A stretch of 64,000 bases of DNA from the NCBI RefSeq assembly GCF_013106755.1, contig NZ_WHPF01000006.1, positions 331,072-395,071 on the forward strand. The letters run 5' to 3'. Position numbers and translations under genes: made by a program. Numbering within the stretch: the stretch's first letter is position 1; the number at the start of each line of letters is the position of its first letter. Below are positions 46,666 through 55,210 of the stretch, one piece after another. The notes under the pieces are model-generated. The model ran no database searches. It worked only from the letters and a program-made list of their open reading frames with translations, and was not told where the DNA came from. Source of the DNA: Limnovirga soli. Lineage in GTDB: Bacteria > Bacteroidota > Bacteroidia > Chitinophagales > Chitinophagaceae.

Positions 46666-46998
46666 TTACTTTTTAGCTGCCTTTTTTGCAACTACTTTTT
46701 TAGCTGGTGCAGCCTTTTTAGGCAGCTTTTCTGCTTTTTTTGCTACTTCAGTTGCTACATTTTTTGCAATAGGTTTTGCAACTGCTTTTTTAGCAGCTGC
46801 AGCTTTGGTAGCTGTTTTCTTTTTTAAGCCATGAACCAACAATTTGGCGGCTTTTTTTATTCTTTGCTTAAATTTTTTCTCGCCAATGGCTTCTTTAAGT
46901 GCCGATAAAGCATTCTCTAACTGCTTCTCAATAAGATCCCTGGTAATTAATGATTCACTGCTTTCTTTTGCAGGTGCCGTAGTTTTAACAGATGCCAT
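46666..46998 (-). CDS. histone H1-like lysine/alanine-rich DNA-binding protein
   Basis: A 110-residue basic protein. The first 60 residues form a predicted helical part (LITRDLIEKQLENALSALKEAIGEKKFKQRIKKAAKLL). The rest is an unstructured tail with repeated AAAKKAVAK, KKAEKLPKKAA and PAKKVVAKKAAKK motifs, as in bacterial Hc1/Hc2-like and eukaryotic H1 tails. It should bind DNA without sequence preference and may help to shape the nucleoid. A good promoter lies just upstream, with a short leader of about 10 nt. Confidence 0.82.
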   Translation of the reverse strand: MASVKTTAPAKESSESLITRDLIEKQLENALSALKEAIGEKKFKQRIKKAAKLLVHGLKKKTATKAAAAKKAVAKPIAKNVATEVAKKAEKLPKKAAPAKKVVAKKAAKK

Positions 46999-47013
46999 AT
47001 ATTAGTGTTTCTT

Positions 47014-47042
47014 CAAAATTAACAATAAGATAATACACCCAA
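47014..47042 (-). promoter_or_regulatory. promoter of the histone-like gene
   Basis: Minus-strand TTG, 18 bp, TAATTTTG. Both elements and their spacing fit the Bacteroidota consensus. Confidence 0.58.
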
Positions 47043-47098
47043 TGTTAAGTTTTGAGTTAAACACACGCTAAAATTAAATGGCACTATTATACTAAGCC

Positions 47099-47467
47099 CT
47101 ATTGTTGCACGGTAAAAGGCCATAAATAGTACGCCTGAGGCGTTTCTTCTTCTTCTACACGTTGTGGCTTTGCGACTGCACTTAGTTTCTTTTCCAGTTG
47201 ATGTAACATTTCAGAGAAAACATATCCATCTTTGGATGTGGTAAAAAAACGTTCCCCGTTCTTTACCTCAAAAGCCCTTTGGCCGGACACCAATTCAAAT
47301 ATCAGGTGCAGCAAGGTTTTTTTCAGGTCAAAATCAATGGATTGTTTTGTGTCTGTATAAGCTAAGCAGCTTAGCTCAATTACAATTCTTTGGGCAGCGT
47401 GCTTTTTGCTCTCGGCTAATACGAATGACTTAGCAAGATCATTCGCAATTTCAATTACGGTTGACAT
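47099..47467 (-). CDS. hypothetical cytoplasmic protein
   Basis: A 122-residue protein without leader or membrane helix. Mostly helical and acidic-basic mixed (MSTVIEIANDLAKSFVLAESKKHAAQRIV). The middle has FDLKKTLLHLIFELVSGQRAF and GERFFTTSKDGYVFSEMLHQLEKKL, and the tail is Glu-rich. I do not recognise a family. It lies upstream of the histone-like gene on the same strand, but that gene has its own promoter in the 100-bp gap. Composition and codon pattern look like a real gene. Confidence 0.6.
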   Translation of the reverse strand: MSTVIEIANDLAKSFVLAESKKHAAQRIVIELSCLAYTDTKQSIDFDLKKTLLHLIFELVSGQRAFEVKNGERFFTTSKDGYVFSEMLHQLEKKLSAVAKPQRVEEEETPQAYYLWPFTVQQ

Positions 47468-47936
47468 GGTTTAGGGGTTTATTGGATTACGCAATAAAAT
47501 TAGGTTCAATTCTTTCAGCTCAATAGAATAATCCGATAAACGGATATCCCTTTTGGGCTTCATTTTTTGGCAGATAAGCATATGTCAGGTGTTTTAATTT
47601 TTAAAAACTGGCTTTTTTAAAATTTTATGGAACAAAAAGGTATATCTGCATCAAATTCAAAATATGTACCAACAATAAATAAGCAAATAATAAATTGATA
47701 ATCAATAACTTAAAAACAAAAATTGGAAAATCACCATCCACTAAATAGAAAAAAATTCCATTTAACGGAATTATTTTTCGAATGAATAGCGCTTAAAATA
47801 ATGTACGATAAAATCTTTGGCAGGGTTTAACAACAGAACACCTAAATTGAACAGAAATGATTAGTTAATATAAAGCTGCCACAGCCATGCAACGTTTTAT
47901 ACAACTATATGGTCAACAAAACATACCCGGGTTACT
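47468..47936. other. 469-bp divergent intergenic region
   Basis: AT-rich spacer between the hypothetical gene and the sigma-factor gene. No dispersed repeat and no strong TAnnTTTG box on the plus strand. TAATTTTA near 47500 on the minus strand is a weak candidate for the hypothetical gene. Confidence 0.5.
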
Positions 47937-48494
47937 ATGGATGAAAAAAAGCTGGTAAAGGAATGTTTAAAAGCCAATCCACAAGCACAGCGGCAATTAT
48001 ATGATTGCTACGCTGAAACCATGCTGGGTATATGTTACCGCTATACCAAAAGTGTAGCCGATGCAGAAGATATTTTACAGGATGGCTTTATAAAAGTATT
48101 TAATAATCTGCACCAGTTTAGGGCAGAAGGTGAACTGGGTGGATGGATTAGAAGCATTATGGTGCGTACAGCATTAAACTATTTAAAAAAGAATAAAAGA
48201 TACAGTGCCGATCTCTCTTACGATGATATTGAACTTCACCCTGTAACCGATGATAATCCGCAGGTTTCTCTGCAAGCCAAAGAGCTGGCAGATATGATCA
48301 GACAATTACCAACAGGCTACCAAACCATTTTTAATTTACATGCCATTGAAGGGTATACCCATGTAGAAATTGGCACCATGCTGGGCATAAACGAGGGTAC
48401 TTCCCGTTCACAATATGCCAGGGGGCGCTCACTGCTGATTAGCTGGATAAAAAATAGAGAATCTTTAGTTAAACAAAAATATTATGCCGGATAA
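47937..48494 (+). CDS. ECF-type RNA polymerase sigma factor
   Basis: A 185-residue group 4 sigma factor. Region 2 has LYDCYAETMLGICYRYTKSVADAEDILQDGFIKVFNNLHQF and region 4 has YQTIFNLHAIEGYTHVEIGTMLGINEGTSRSQYARGRSLL. These bind the core enzyme with the -10 and the -35 elements. The stop codon lies inside the next gene (11-bp overlap), so the downstream membrane protein is its likely regulator or co-regulated output. Confidence 0.93.
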   Translation: MDEKKLVKECLKANPQAQRQLYDCYAETMLGICYRYTKSVADAEDILQDGFIKVFNNLHQFRAEGELGGWIRSIMVRTALNYLKKNKRYSADLSYDDIELHPVTDDNPQVSLQAKELADMIRQLPTGYQTIFNLHAIEGYTHVEIGTMLGINEGTSRSQYARGRSLLISWIKNRESLVKQKYYAG

Positions 48495-49950
48495 ACATTT
48501 TGAAAAACAGGTACATCAACTGCTGGAGGGCTTTCCTTTAAAGCCATCTGCCCCTGTTTGGGAAAAAATTGAACCCCATATCCCTCAAAAGGATAAAAAC
48601 AGGCGGGCAATTATTTATTGGCTGTTGCTGGCTGGTATTGCCATTACAGGCGGACTGCTGCTGTACACAAATGGCCATACCAACCTTACAAATGCAACTG
48701 TAGCAAGCAATACTACTACTTTAGCAAAAGAAAATAGCCTGGATAATACGGCCTTAACACTACAAAATCAGGCTGGCCATAAAACAATAATCACCCAGTC
48801 AAAACCAACAGGAGCTATAACAAATACCCATATTTTAACCAATAAAAAAGACAATACCAACACCCGGGAAACTACTAGTTCAATTGAAAACGATCCAGCA
48901 ACAGATGCTAGTGCCGCAAATAGTCAGCCGACAGAAAAGCCTGGTACATATACACAAGAAAACGACAATACCAACACCCAAAATTTGGATAAAGAAAATA
49001 TAGCCATTACCAGTCAAACAACCAATCCAGAGTATAACAATGCTATTATAACCAATAAAGAACCGCTGGATAGCAGCACCAATGCATCATCAGCAATAAA
49101 AAACACTGCTGTAAACAATGCGCCATTGGTAACCGAAACCAAGAATACCAACACGATTGACAACAATACAGTCGCAGCTGCTAAAAAGCCAGCTATCTCC
49201 ATCAACACGGCTAAAAAATGGCAATGGGGCATTAGCACCATGGTTGGACGTGCCGATGTAGTAGAAAGCATTTTAAGTGCCGGACAAAATGCCGACAAAA
49301 GCTTTCTCGATTACTCCAGCATTACTGAGTTACCAGTAAATAGTTCACGATATAGTTTTAATGTCTCCAAACAGGTAAAGGCCAATGCATCCTTCTCCAT
49401 TGGTTTATCCCTAAAAAAGCCAATAAACAAAAAATTTAGTCTTATAACAGGTATTGAATACGCCTACCATTCCACCCAAATTGAAACCGGTTATCGTATC
49501 GATAGCAATGTAACGGTAATGTTCAATAACAGCATGCAAAACAACCTGGATGTAAGCAGTTATTACAAACCCGGCAATATCAACACCTACAATAACAACT
49601 ACCAATTAATTCAGGTTCCCATTGTAATAGAGCATAGTTTGCTGCAACAAAAAAAATTCAGTGTGGGCTGGAATACCGGAGTGGCCATTGCGCATATTAC
49701 CAGTACCAATGCGCTGGTATTCGACAATTTCAACCAGGCATTCTATCAAAATAAATCCCTGTTTAATAAAACCCAGTTACAGGTATTGGGTGGTGTGCAG
49801 GTAGCTTTCCCGGCGATGCGCAGGTATCAAATCAATATTGGTCCGCAGGTACAATACAATTTTTCCAACCTGCTAAAAAGCAGCGATTATGGCAATCAGC
49901 ACTTGTTTAACTATGGTATCAGGGCCAGTATTTATCTCAACAAAAAATAG
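48484..49950 (+). CDS. sigma-linked protein with inner-membrane helix and C-terminal beta-barrel-like domain
   Basis: A 488-residue protein in three parts. A short cytoplasmic N-terminus (about 1-38) has the VWEKIEPHI motif common in proteins after Bacteroidota ECF factors. One membrane helix follows (about 40-60, IIYWLLLAGIAITGGLLLY), then a Thr/Asn-rich linker of about 165 residues (60-225). The C-terminus of about 260 residues has strands such as RYSFNVSKQVKANASFSIGLSLKKPINKKFSLITGIEYAYHS and ends in LFNYGIRASIYLNKK, like a small outer-membrane-type barrel. It overlaps the sigma gene by 11 bp, so it is probably the anti-sigma or sensor, with the linker bridging the periplasm. Bridging is inference. 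Confidence 0.75.
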   Translation: MPDKHFEKQVHQLLEGFPLKPSAPVWEKIEPHIPQKDKNRRAIIYWLLLAGIAITGGLLLYTNGHTNLTNATVASNTTTLAKENSLDNTALTLQNQAGHKTIITQSKPTGAITNTHILTNKKDNTNTRETTSSIENDPATDASAANSQPTEKPGTYTQENDNTNTQNLDKENIAITSQTTNPEYNNAIITNKEPLDSSTNASSAIKNTAVNNAPLVTETKNTNTIDNNTVAAAKKPAISINTAKKWQWGISTMVGRADVVESILSAGQNADKSFLDYSSITELPVNSSRYSFNVSKQVKANASFSIGLSLKKPINKKFSLITGIEYAYHSTQIETGYRIDSNVTVMFNNSMQNNLDVSSYYKPGNINTYNNNYQLIQVPIVIEHSLLQQKKFSVGWNTGVAIAHITSTNALVFDNFNQAFYQNKSLFNKTQLQVLGGVQVAFPAMRRYQINIGPQVQYNFSNLLKSSDYGNQHLFNYGIRASIYLNKK

Positions 49951-50006
49951 GGCAAACAGTTAAATCCATTATTGTTAACCAGCAGCAGATCATATAGCTC
50001 CGTCCC

Positions 50007-50025
50007 TTATGTCACTCACTTGTAC
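50007..50025 (+). repeat. dispersed repeat core, copy 17 (variant)
   Basis: TTATGTCACTCACTTGTAC, the TGTCACTCAC variant with one more change. Confidence 0.75.
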
Positions 50026-50224
50026 GGTTGGATACCCTGTTGGGCTTTTATCTAAGCAACAATAAAGCGCTGCTATTGGCCAGTCTTCTATCAGCGGAAG
50101 AAGAATGCATTTTTTGGAAAGGGTATTTAGATGGTCTATTTTTGAGTTAGCAGTCATGCCAGCGAATACTTTAATAACTACAAACCTATTTGCCAGACAG
50201 TTAAATTCTTCGTAAATTAGTAGG

Positions 50225-50749
50225 GTGAAAAAGCGAAATGAAAAAGGCCTTGAATTTGAAATAGACAAATTAACTAACTCAATTGAAAATGTAAAATCGG
50301 GGGACAGTTTTCCAACTGAAATTTCACTATTAACGAAAGCAGAAGTAAAAAGACTTACCAAGAAAAATAATTGGCAATTCAATTGGGTAAATGAACTTAA
50401 AATTCCCACTAGAGAAGTTTATAAACTAACTATTTCGAACAATCCGGCCATAATTCAAGGCGTTATAAGTTTGGAGGTAAAAACTGACCACGTTTATATG
50501 CATTTAATTGAAAGTGCACCATTCAATATTGGAAAGAACAAGACTTATTTAGGTGTGCCAGGAAATCTTGTAGCCTTTGCTTGTAAACTTTCGTTTCAGC
50601 GTGGTGGAGAAGGATATGTTTCATTTCTTTCCAAAACCAAGTTGATTGAACATTATGAAAAAAGTTTAGGTGCGATACATTTTGGCGGACATAATATGGT
50701 AATTACAACAGAAGTTGCACTAATATTGACAAACAAATATTTCAAATAA
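50225..50749 (+). CDS. GNAT-fold-like protein, first gene of a two-gene unit
   Basis: A 174-residue protein from a GTG start. The first 70 residues are variable. The rest reads as an acetyltransferase-like fold: VYKLTISNNPAIIQGVISLEVKTDHVYMHLIESAPFN (strand pair), then GVPGNLVAFACKLSFQRGGEGYVSFLSKTKLIEHYEKSLGA, which resembles the cofactor-binding loop and the closing helix of GNATs. It is followed 8 bp later by a gene for a 55-residue basic protein. GNAT toxin with small antitoxin is one possibility. A housekeeping acetyltransferase with no partner function is another. No proof either way. Confidence 0.7.
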   Translation: MKKRNEKGLEFEIDKLTNSIENVKSGDSFPTEISLLTKAEVKRLTKKNNWQFNWVNELKIPTREVYKLTISNNPAIIQGVISLEVKTDHVYMHLIESAPFNIGKNKTYLGVPGNLVAFACKLSFQRGGEGYVSFLSKTKLIEHYEKSLGAIHFGGHNMVITTEVALILTNKYFK

Positions 50750-50756
50750 CATAACT

Positions 50757-50924
50757 ATGGGACTTATTAAAGAGCCACTTGATGTAGATTTTGTAGTTGA
50801 TCCACGGCCGTTAACAAAAGCAGAAGAAAAAGCTATTAGTGATTTCATTCGTGCTGATAAAGAAAAACGTAAACTTAAAGAGCTAAGGGCAAAGGCAAAA
50901 CGTAAAACAAAACAACTCTCATAA
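50757..50924 (+). CDS. 55-residue basic small protein, partner of the GNAT-like gene
   Basis: Begins MGLIKEPLDVDFVVDPRPLT and continues with a highly charged helix rich in Lys, Arg and Glu (AEEKAISDFIRADKEKRKLK), ending KTKQLS. It starts 8 bp after the upstream stop codon and is read in the same direction, so co-translation is likely. Its conserved-looking Leu-Ile-Lys-Glu-Pro and Val-Asp-Pro-x-Pro-Leu-Thr start argues that it is real despite its length. I recall similar short proteins next to such genes in other Bacteroidota, but cannot name a family. Confidence 0.65.
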   Translation: MGLIKEPLDVDFVVDPRPLTKAEEKAISDFIRADKEKRKLKELRAKAKRKTKQLS

Positions 50925-51247
50925 CAATCAGCACGAACCGCTAACGAGGATTTAGCAAAATTGGGGCAGGTAAATCTCTACGTAAACAATATGTCTCGTC
51001 CTGAAATCAATACACTTCAATTGCTACGTTGAATAACCCTTACAACTTTCATAACCCATTCTGTCGCAAGTATACAGCCAAGCCTTTATAGCGTTGGGTA
51101 CTTGTTCCATCATAAACCACCATTTCGCTACTACTGCCTTCCCCAAAAGCAACTTTCGCTTCAGTAAAGCTCCATTTACAATCCAACCGTACAAGAGTGC
51201 GACGCAAGTAAAGCCCAATAGCCAACAAATGCCGGGTTCAAAAATGT
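50925..51247. other. 323-bp intergenic region with a cassette-like repeat and copy 18
   Basis: Starts 14 bp after the small gene with CCGCTAACGAGGATTTAGC then AAAATTGGGGC (50938-50966), a form I associate with repeats that follow accessory single-gene units in Bacteroidota. TAGCGTTGGG at 51089-51098 could be its far end. Copy 18 of the dispersed core follows at 51189-51208. Confidence 0.4.
51189..51208 (-). repeat. dispersed repeat core, copy 18
   Basis: Reverse complement of CTTGCGTCGCACTCTTGTAC, then TAAAGCCCAATAGCC and CCGGGTTC. Confidence 0.9.
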
Positions 51248-53011
51248 TTAGCTTTGCCTTTCGCCATGCAACAACATATTTACTGCATGGTCAAATGAAC
51301 CGGCACGGATAATTTCGCCGGCATTTACAAAAAATATTTCATCGGCATTTTGTATGGTGTTTAGTCGGTGCGCAATAATTACCCTGGTGGTGGTAGCGGG
51401 CAGTTTGTTTAAAATTTCCTGCAATATTTTTTCGGTAATAGTGTCAATATTGGCTGTGGCTTCGTCTAAAATTAGCAGGTCGGGATTGCGCAATACAGCA
51501 CGCATAAATGCAATCAACTGCTTTTGCCCCAGGCTTATACTTTCACCACCGGAACTTACTTCTGTATCTAGGCCATTTTCAAAAATGGATAACAGGCTTT
51601 GCAAACCGGCATCGGTAATGGTTGCCTCCAGCTGTTGTGTAGTATAATTTTCAAGGTTAGTATTGCCATAGATAATATTCTCCCTTACGGTGCCGGTAAA
51701 TAAAAAGGGTTCCTGCAGTATAAAGCCAATTTTACTGCTGCGCTCGGCAGGCTGGTAACTACGGATGTCTTTTCCATTTAACAATACCTGCCCTTGTAAA
51801 GGATCGTATAACCTTGCAATAAGCGAGGCCGTGGTTGTTTTACCACCACCGGTTGGCCCAACAAGCGCATAGGTTTTACCTTGTTGCAGGGTGAAATTAA
51901 TATGGTGCAGAATTTCCTGTCCTTGCTGATAACCAAAAGAAACATCCCTAAATTCCATTACCGGCGCCGGCTGGTTATTGGTATTGGTGTCGGGTATTAT
52001 GGGCAGGTTGGTTTCCATGTTTAAAATATAGGAAATCCTGTCCCACCCTGCCATGGCCACCTGAAAGCCTGTCCATAAGGCAGCCAGCTGGCGCAGTGGA
52101 TTATAAAAGTTAGTGGCATAGGCCAAATAACTTACCAGCAAGCCTATGGAAAATTGCCCATGGGCAATTAGGTAAATACCAAAAGTGAGTACAATTAATT
52201 GCGCCATACCGGCAAAAAAGCCATAAACGGGAATAAATATATTATTGGCAATACCCGCTTTTATAGCGGTGGTATAGTTCTGGTTATTGGCGGTTTCAAA
52301 GCGGTTGCGAAAATAATCTCTGCGGTTAAAAGCAATAATTACTTTAAAGTTTTGCAGGCTCTCCTGTATTTCGGCACTTAGTCCGCCGGTGCGCTGCATG
52401 CTGCGGGCATTTCTTTTCTTGATCCAGGGCGAGCAGAATTTGGTGATGATAAAAATTAACAGACCCGGTAATAAAGTAGCTGCACCCAATTCAACATTTA
52501 TGGCCAGGAGAAATATACCCGCCCCAGTCATAGTGGCAATGGTACCTATAAATTGCATTAACGACTGCGAGAAAAACTGGTTGATTTTATCGGTATCATT
52601 ATTTACCCTGGAAATAAGATCGCCGGCTTTATTTTGGTTGAAAAATTCAACGGGCAGCTCCTGTAACTTGTTAAAAATGGTATTGCGCAGTTTAAACAGC
52701 ATTCTTTGCCCTACCCCGCCCATTAACCTTGTTTGCAGGTAGCTTGCAACGAATGCCACCATATACATGCCCAGCAAAATACCGGCCCATAGCAGCACAC
52801 CATGATAGTCTTTTTTTACAATGTAGGTATCAATTACATGACCAGTTAAATAAGGGCCTAACAGGTTAAGTCCGGAATTTATAAGTATGGCCACCAATGC
52901 CAGCAACAGGTTGCTACGCTCCTCCTGTATTAACAGCAGCAGCTTTTTTAGTGCACTTAACGAAGAAGTTTTTTGCTGTTGATCAGCAATATTATTTAGG
53001 TTGTAATTCAT
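51248..53011 (-). CDS. ABC exporter half-transporter, subunit with the catalytic glutamate
   Basis: A 587-residue fused permease-ATPase with six membrane helices (about 30-330) and a C-terminal ATPase domain. Walker A GPTGGGKT is at 385-392, Walker B LLILDEATA has Glu517, and the switch histidine is in IIAHRLNTI. The ABC signature is degenerate: SISLGQKQ (492-496) instead of LSGGQ. Its partner, encoded just upstream with a 20-bp overlap, has the opposite set of defects, so the two must form one heterodimer. Related heterodimers export lipids, drugs or peptides. The substrate is unknown. Confidence 0.93.
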   Translation of the reverse strand: MNYNLNNIADQQQKTSSLSALKKLLLLIQEERSNLLLALVAILINSGLNLLGPYLTGHVIDTYIVKKDYHGVLLWAGILLGMYMVAFVASYLQTRLMGGVGQRMLFKLRNTIFNKLQELPVEFFNQNKAGDLISRVNNDTDKINQFFSQSLMQFIGTIATMTGAGIFLLAINVELGAATLLPGLLIFIITKFCSPWIKKRNARSMQRTGGLSAEIQESLQNFKVIIAFNRRDYFRNRFETANNQNYTTAIKAGIANNIFIPVYGFFAGMAQLIVLTFGIYLIAHGQFSIGLLVSYLAYATNFYNPLRQLAALWTGFQVAMAGWDRISYILNMETNLPIIPDTNTNNQPAPVMEFRDVSFGYQQGQEILHHINFTLQQGKTYALVGPTGGGKTTTASLIARLYDPLQGQVLLNGKDIRSYQPAERSSKIGFILQEPFLFTGTVRENIIYGNTNLENYTTQQLEATITDAGLQSLLSIFENGLDTEVSSGGESISLGQKQLIAFMRAVLRNPDLLILDEATANIDTITEKILQEILNKLPATTTRVIIAHRLNTIQNADEIFFVNAGEIIRAGSFDHAVNMLLHGERQS

Positions 53012-54737
53012 AATTGCTTGTACTCTGCTGTGAATTAAAAATCTGGATATATTCCGGGCTTTGCTTTAATAAGTCTTCATGTTTGCCGGTGGCAACAATT
53101 TCACCTTCCATCAACACCATAATCTGGTCGTAATGCGTTACGGCTGCAATTTTTTGTGTTACAGAAATAAGGGTAATACCGGGATAATTTTCCTTCAGGT
53201 TGTTTAATATTTTTGCTTCGGTATTGGTATCAACCCTGGCGGTAAAATCATCCAGTAATAATATTGTAGGATGAATGGCCAATGCCCTTGCCAGCATAAT
53301 ACGTTGCTTTTGCCCGCCTGAAAGGCTGGTGCCCCTTTCAGAAACTATGGTATCCAGTTTATCGGGCAAGGCATCGATAAAATCTTTTAGTTCGGCAGTG
53401 GCAATGGCTTTGGCCAAAGATGCATCTGTTACCGTGTTACTAAAGGCAATATTCTCTCTGATGCTCATATTAAATAATATGCTATCCTGAAAAACAAAAC
53501 CTACCTGGCTGTAAAAGTTTTCTTTGTTATACATGGCCAGTGGGGTATCATCAAAATTAATACTGCCGCTGCCCGGTTGTATTAAGCCCATAAGCAGGTA
53601 AAGTAATTGTGTTTTGCCTGCAGCAGTTGGCCCTATTACCGCCAGGGTAGAACCCCCATTTACCGTGAAGCTTATATGCTGTAAAGCAGGCTTTTCCCCA
53701 TAAAAAACAGATACATCATTAACGGCAATATTTCCTTTAAGAGTATGCTGCAAAGTACCTTCTGCAGCTGGTTCTGGTACATCCAACACTACTTTTATAC
53801 GTTGAAAGCTGGCAGTAGCTTGTGCAATAACATTGCTCATAAAACCAATTACCAGAATGGGGAATATCAATAAGGACAAATAACTGCTGAAGGCAGAAAA
53901 ATCTCCCAGGGTCATGGTATCGCTAATAACAAAATGGCCGCCAATGGTAAGTATTGCCAACCCAGCCATATTAGCGGTAAAAATGATCACAGGAATTAAT
54001 CCGGCAAATAGTTTAAGTATACTTAATCCCAGGTTTTTGGCTTCTGTATTGGCAGATAAAAATTTATTGTATTCCAGTTGTTGAGAATTAATTACCCTGA
54101 TGATGGCAGCACCAAGAATGCTTTCATTAATTACTTTGTTTAACTTGTCTACCACCAGCCTGCTTTGTAAAAAAATAACTCTTACTTTTTTTAATACCAG
54201 AAAAAAAGCTCCACCAATAATCGGTATAATGGCCACAATAACCAATGCCAGCTTCCAGTTAATAGAAAACAACATAATACAGGCACCAATAATAATAATG
54301 ATAGAAGAAGCTATTGACACAATTGCCTGCGAAACAAACATTTTAATAGAATCAACATCAGCTGTTAAATTGGTCAGCAGTTTTGATGGGTTTACCTCCT
54401 CTACATAGGCGTGGCTTTGCAGGGATACTTTATAAGACAATTGTGTACGTAAATCTCTGGCTACTTTTTCCGAGGTATATACCTGTACCACACCTTGCGC
54501 CCAGGTAAAAATAAAAATTACCAATGCAGCCCCAATAAATGTAATAAGTACCTGCTCCAATTCATAATTGTTGGGCCAGGCATCAATGCCATTGGCAATT
54601 ATTTTTGGCAAAGCCAGGTTAATGCCATTGCTTAATAAGGCAAAAAATATAAGCATAAAAACCATTCCCCTGTAAGGCTTAAGTAAGCTAAATACACCGG
54701 GCGATTTTTTATTTGCTACTGCAGCTTTGTTTAACAT
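52992..54737 (-). CDS. ABC exporter half-transporter, subunit with degenerate catalytic site
   Basis: A 581-residue fused permease-ATPase, first gene of the pair. Walker A GPTAAGKT is at 369-376 and the signature LSGGQKQR at 472 is canonical. Walker B ends LLLDDFTA, with Asp497 in place of the catalytic Glu. The switch histidine is replaced by Gln (SVTQKIAAV). Exactly these two replacements mark the degenerate subunit of heterodimeric exporters such as TM287/288. Overlap of the two reading frames by 20 bp implies equal synthesis. Confidence 0.93.
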   Translation of the reverse strand: MLNKAAVANKKSPGVFSLLKPYRGMVFMLIFFALLSNGINLALPKIIANGIDAWPNNYELEQVLITFIGAALVIFIFTWAQGVVQVYTSEKVARDLRTQLSYKVSLQSHAYVEEVNPSKLLTNLTADVDSIKMFVSQAIVSIASSIIIIIGACIMLFSINWKLALVIVAIIPIIGGAFFLVLKKVRVIFLQSRLVVDKLNKVINESILGAAIIRVINSQQLEYNKFLSANTEAKNLGLSILKLFAGLIPVIIFTANMAGLAILTIGGHFVISDTMTLGDFSAFSSYLSLLIFPILVIGFMSNVIAQATASFQRIKVVLDVPEPAAEGTLQHTLKGNIAVNDVSVFYGEKPALQHISFTVNGGSTLAVIGPTAAGKTQLLYLLMGLIQPGSGSINFDDTPLAMYNKENFYSQVGFVFQDSILFNMSIRENIAFSNTVTDASLAKAIATAELKDFIDALPDKLDTIVSERGTSLSGGQKQRIMLARALAIHPTILLLDDFTARVDTNTEAKILNNLKENYPGITLISVTQKIAAVTHYDQIMVLMEGEIVATGKHEDLLKQSPEYIQIFNSQQSTSNYELQPK

Positions 54738-54868
54738 GTGGTATCTGTAAATAAATAAAGTTGAAAATTACCTAAATAAAGGCGAGTAAATAAAAGCATG
54801 GTAAAAAATGGCCTTGCAATAATGAAACATGCTTTATGAGCCCGGCAATTGTATCGCTATCAGCTTTA

Positions 54869-54887
54869 CTTGCGTCGCACACTGCAG
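54869..54887 (+). repeat. dispersed repeat core, copy 19 (right-truncated)
   Basis: CTTGCGTCGCACACTGCAG, same end as copy 4, preceded by AGCTTTA and AGCCCGGC 36 bp up. Confidence 0.85.
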
Positions 54888-55046
54888 CGCTCAATTGCTC
54901 CATCAGCTATTTAAACAACAAATAATAAGTTATTGTAATTACAATATCCATTTATACCTGGCTATTACATTTGGCAAACTTGAGAAACCCCAAAGAGACA
55001 TAGAAGAAAACAAGGCTATCAAAATAACACAACCGGGCAAAAAAAG

Positions 55047-55085
55047 AAAAGCGGACAATAAGTTTTACCTTAATTATCCGCTTTT
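55047..55085 (-). terminator. intrinsic terminator behind the tRNA remnant
   Basis: AAAAGCGGA / TCCGCTTTT with further partial pairing. On the minus strand it ends in CTTTTCTTTTTTT. It directly follows the tRNA-like 3' end, as expected for the native terminator of the original tRNA gene. Confidence 0.7.
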
Positions 55086-55122
55086 GTAGAGCGTACGGGA
55101 ATCGAACCCGACCCCGTACACC
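55086..55122 (-). other. tRNA 3'-end remnant, putative attachment site
   Basis: The minus strand reads GTACGGGGTCGGGTTCGATT then CCCGTACGCTCTAC: a T-arm with TTCGATT loop and GGG/CCC stem, followed by an acceptor-like strand ACGCTCT and discriminator A. The upstream sequence has no anticodon arm, D-arm or matching AGAGCGT 5' strand, so no complete tRNA exists here. GTACGGG / CCCGTAC also make a 7-bp inverted repeat around the loop. Displacement of the 3' end by an integrating element explains it best. Confidence 0.6.
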
Positions 55123-55210
55123 ATTACTTTTCACCTTACTCATAATCAATTATTTATAATTGTAAAACCTATATAAATTCCCCTATTTGCCCGACTTTTT
55201 GCCCGACTTT

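Larger units (their letters stand above)
54738..55210. other. 473-bp junction between chromosome and integrated element
   Basis: From left to right: leader of the ABC operon, repeat copy 19, the minus-strand terminator at 55047-55085, the tRNA 3' remnant at 55086-55122, then about 90 bp of AT-rich sequence up to the repressor gene. A frame at 54829-55089 crosses these elements and is not called. Confidence 0.65.

Noticed and set aside
54829..55089. 86-codon plus-strand frame across the tRNA remnant
   Set aside because: It covers a dispersed repeat copy, a terminator and part of the tRNA-like sequence, so it cannot be a normal gene.
55086..55165. Complete tRNA gene on the minus strand
   Set aside because: Only T-arm and acceptor 3' strand are found. 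No D-arm, anticodon arm or complementary 5' acceptor strand exists upstream.
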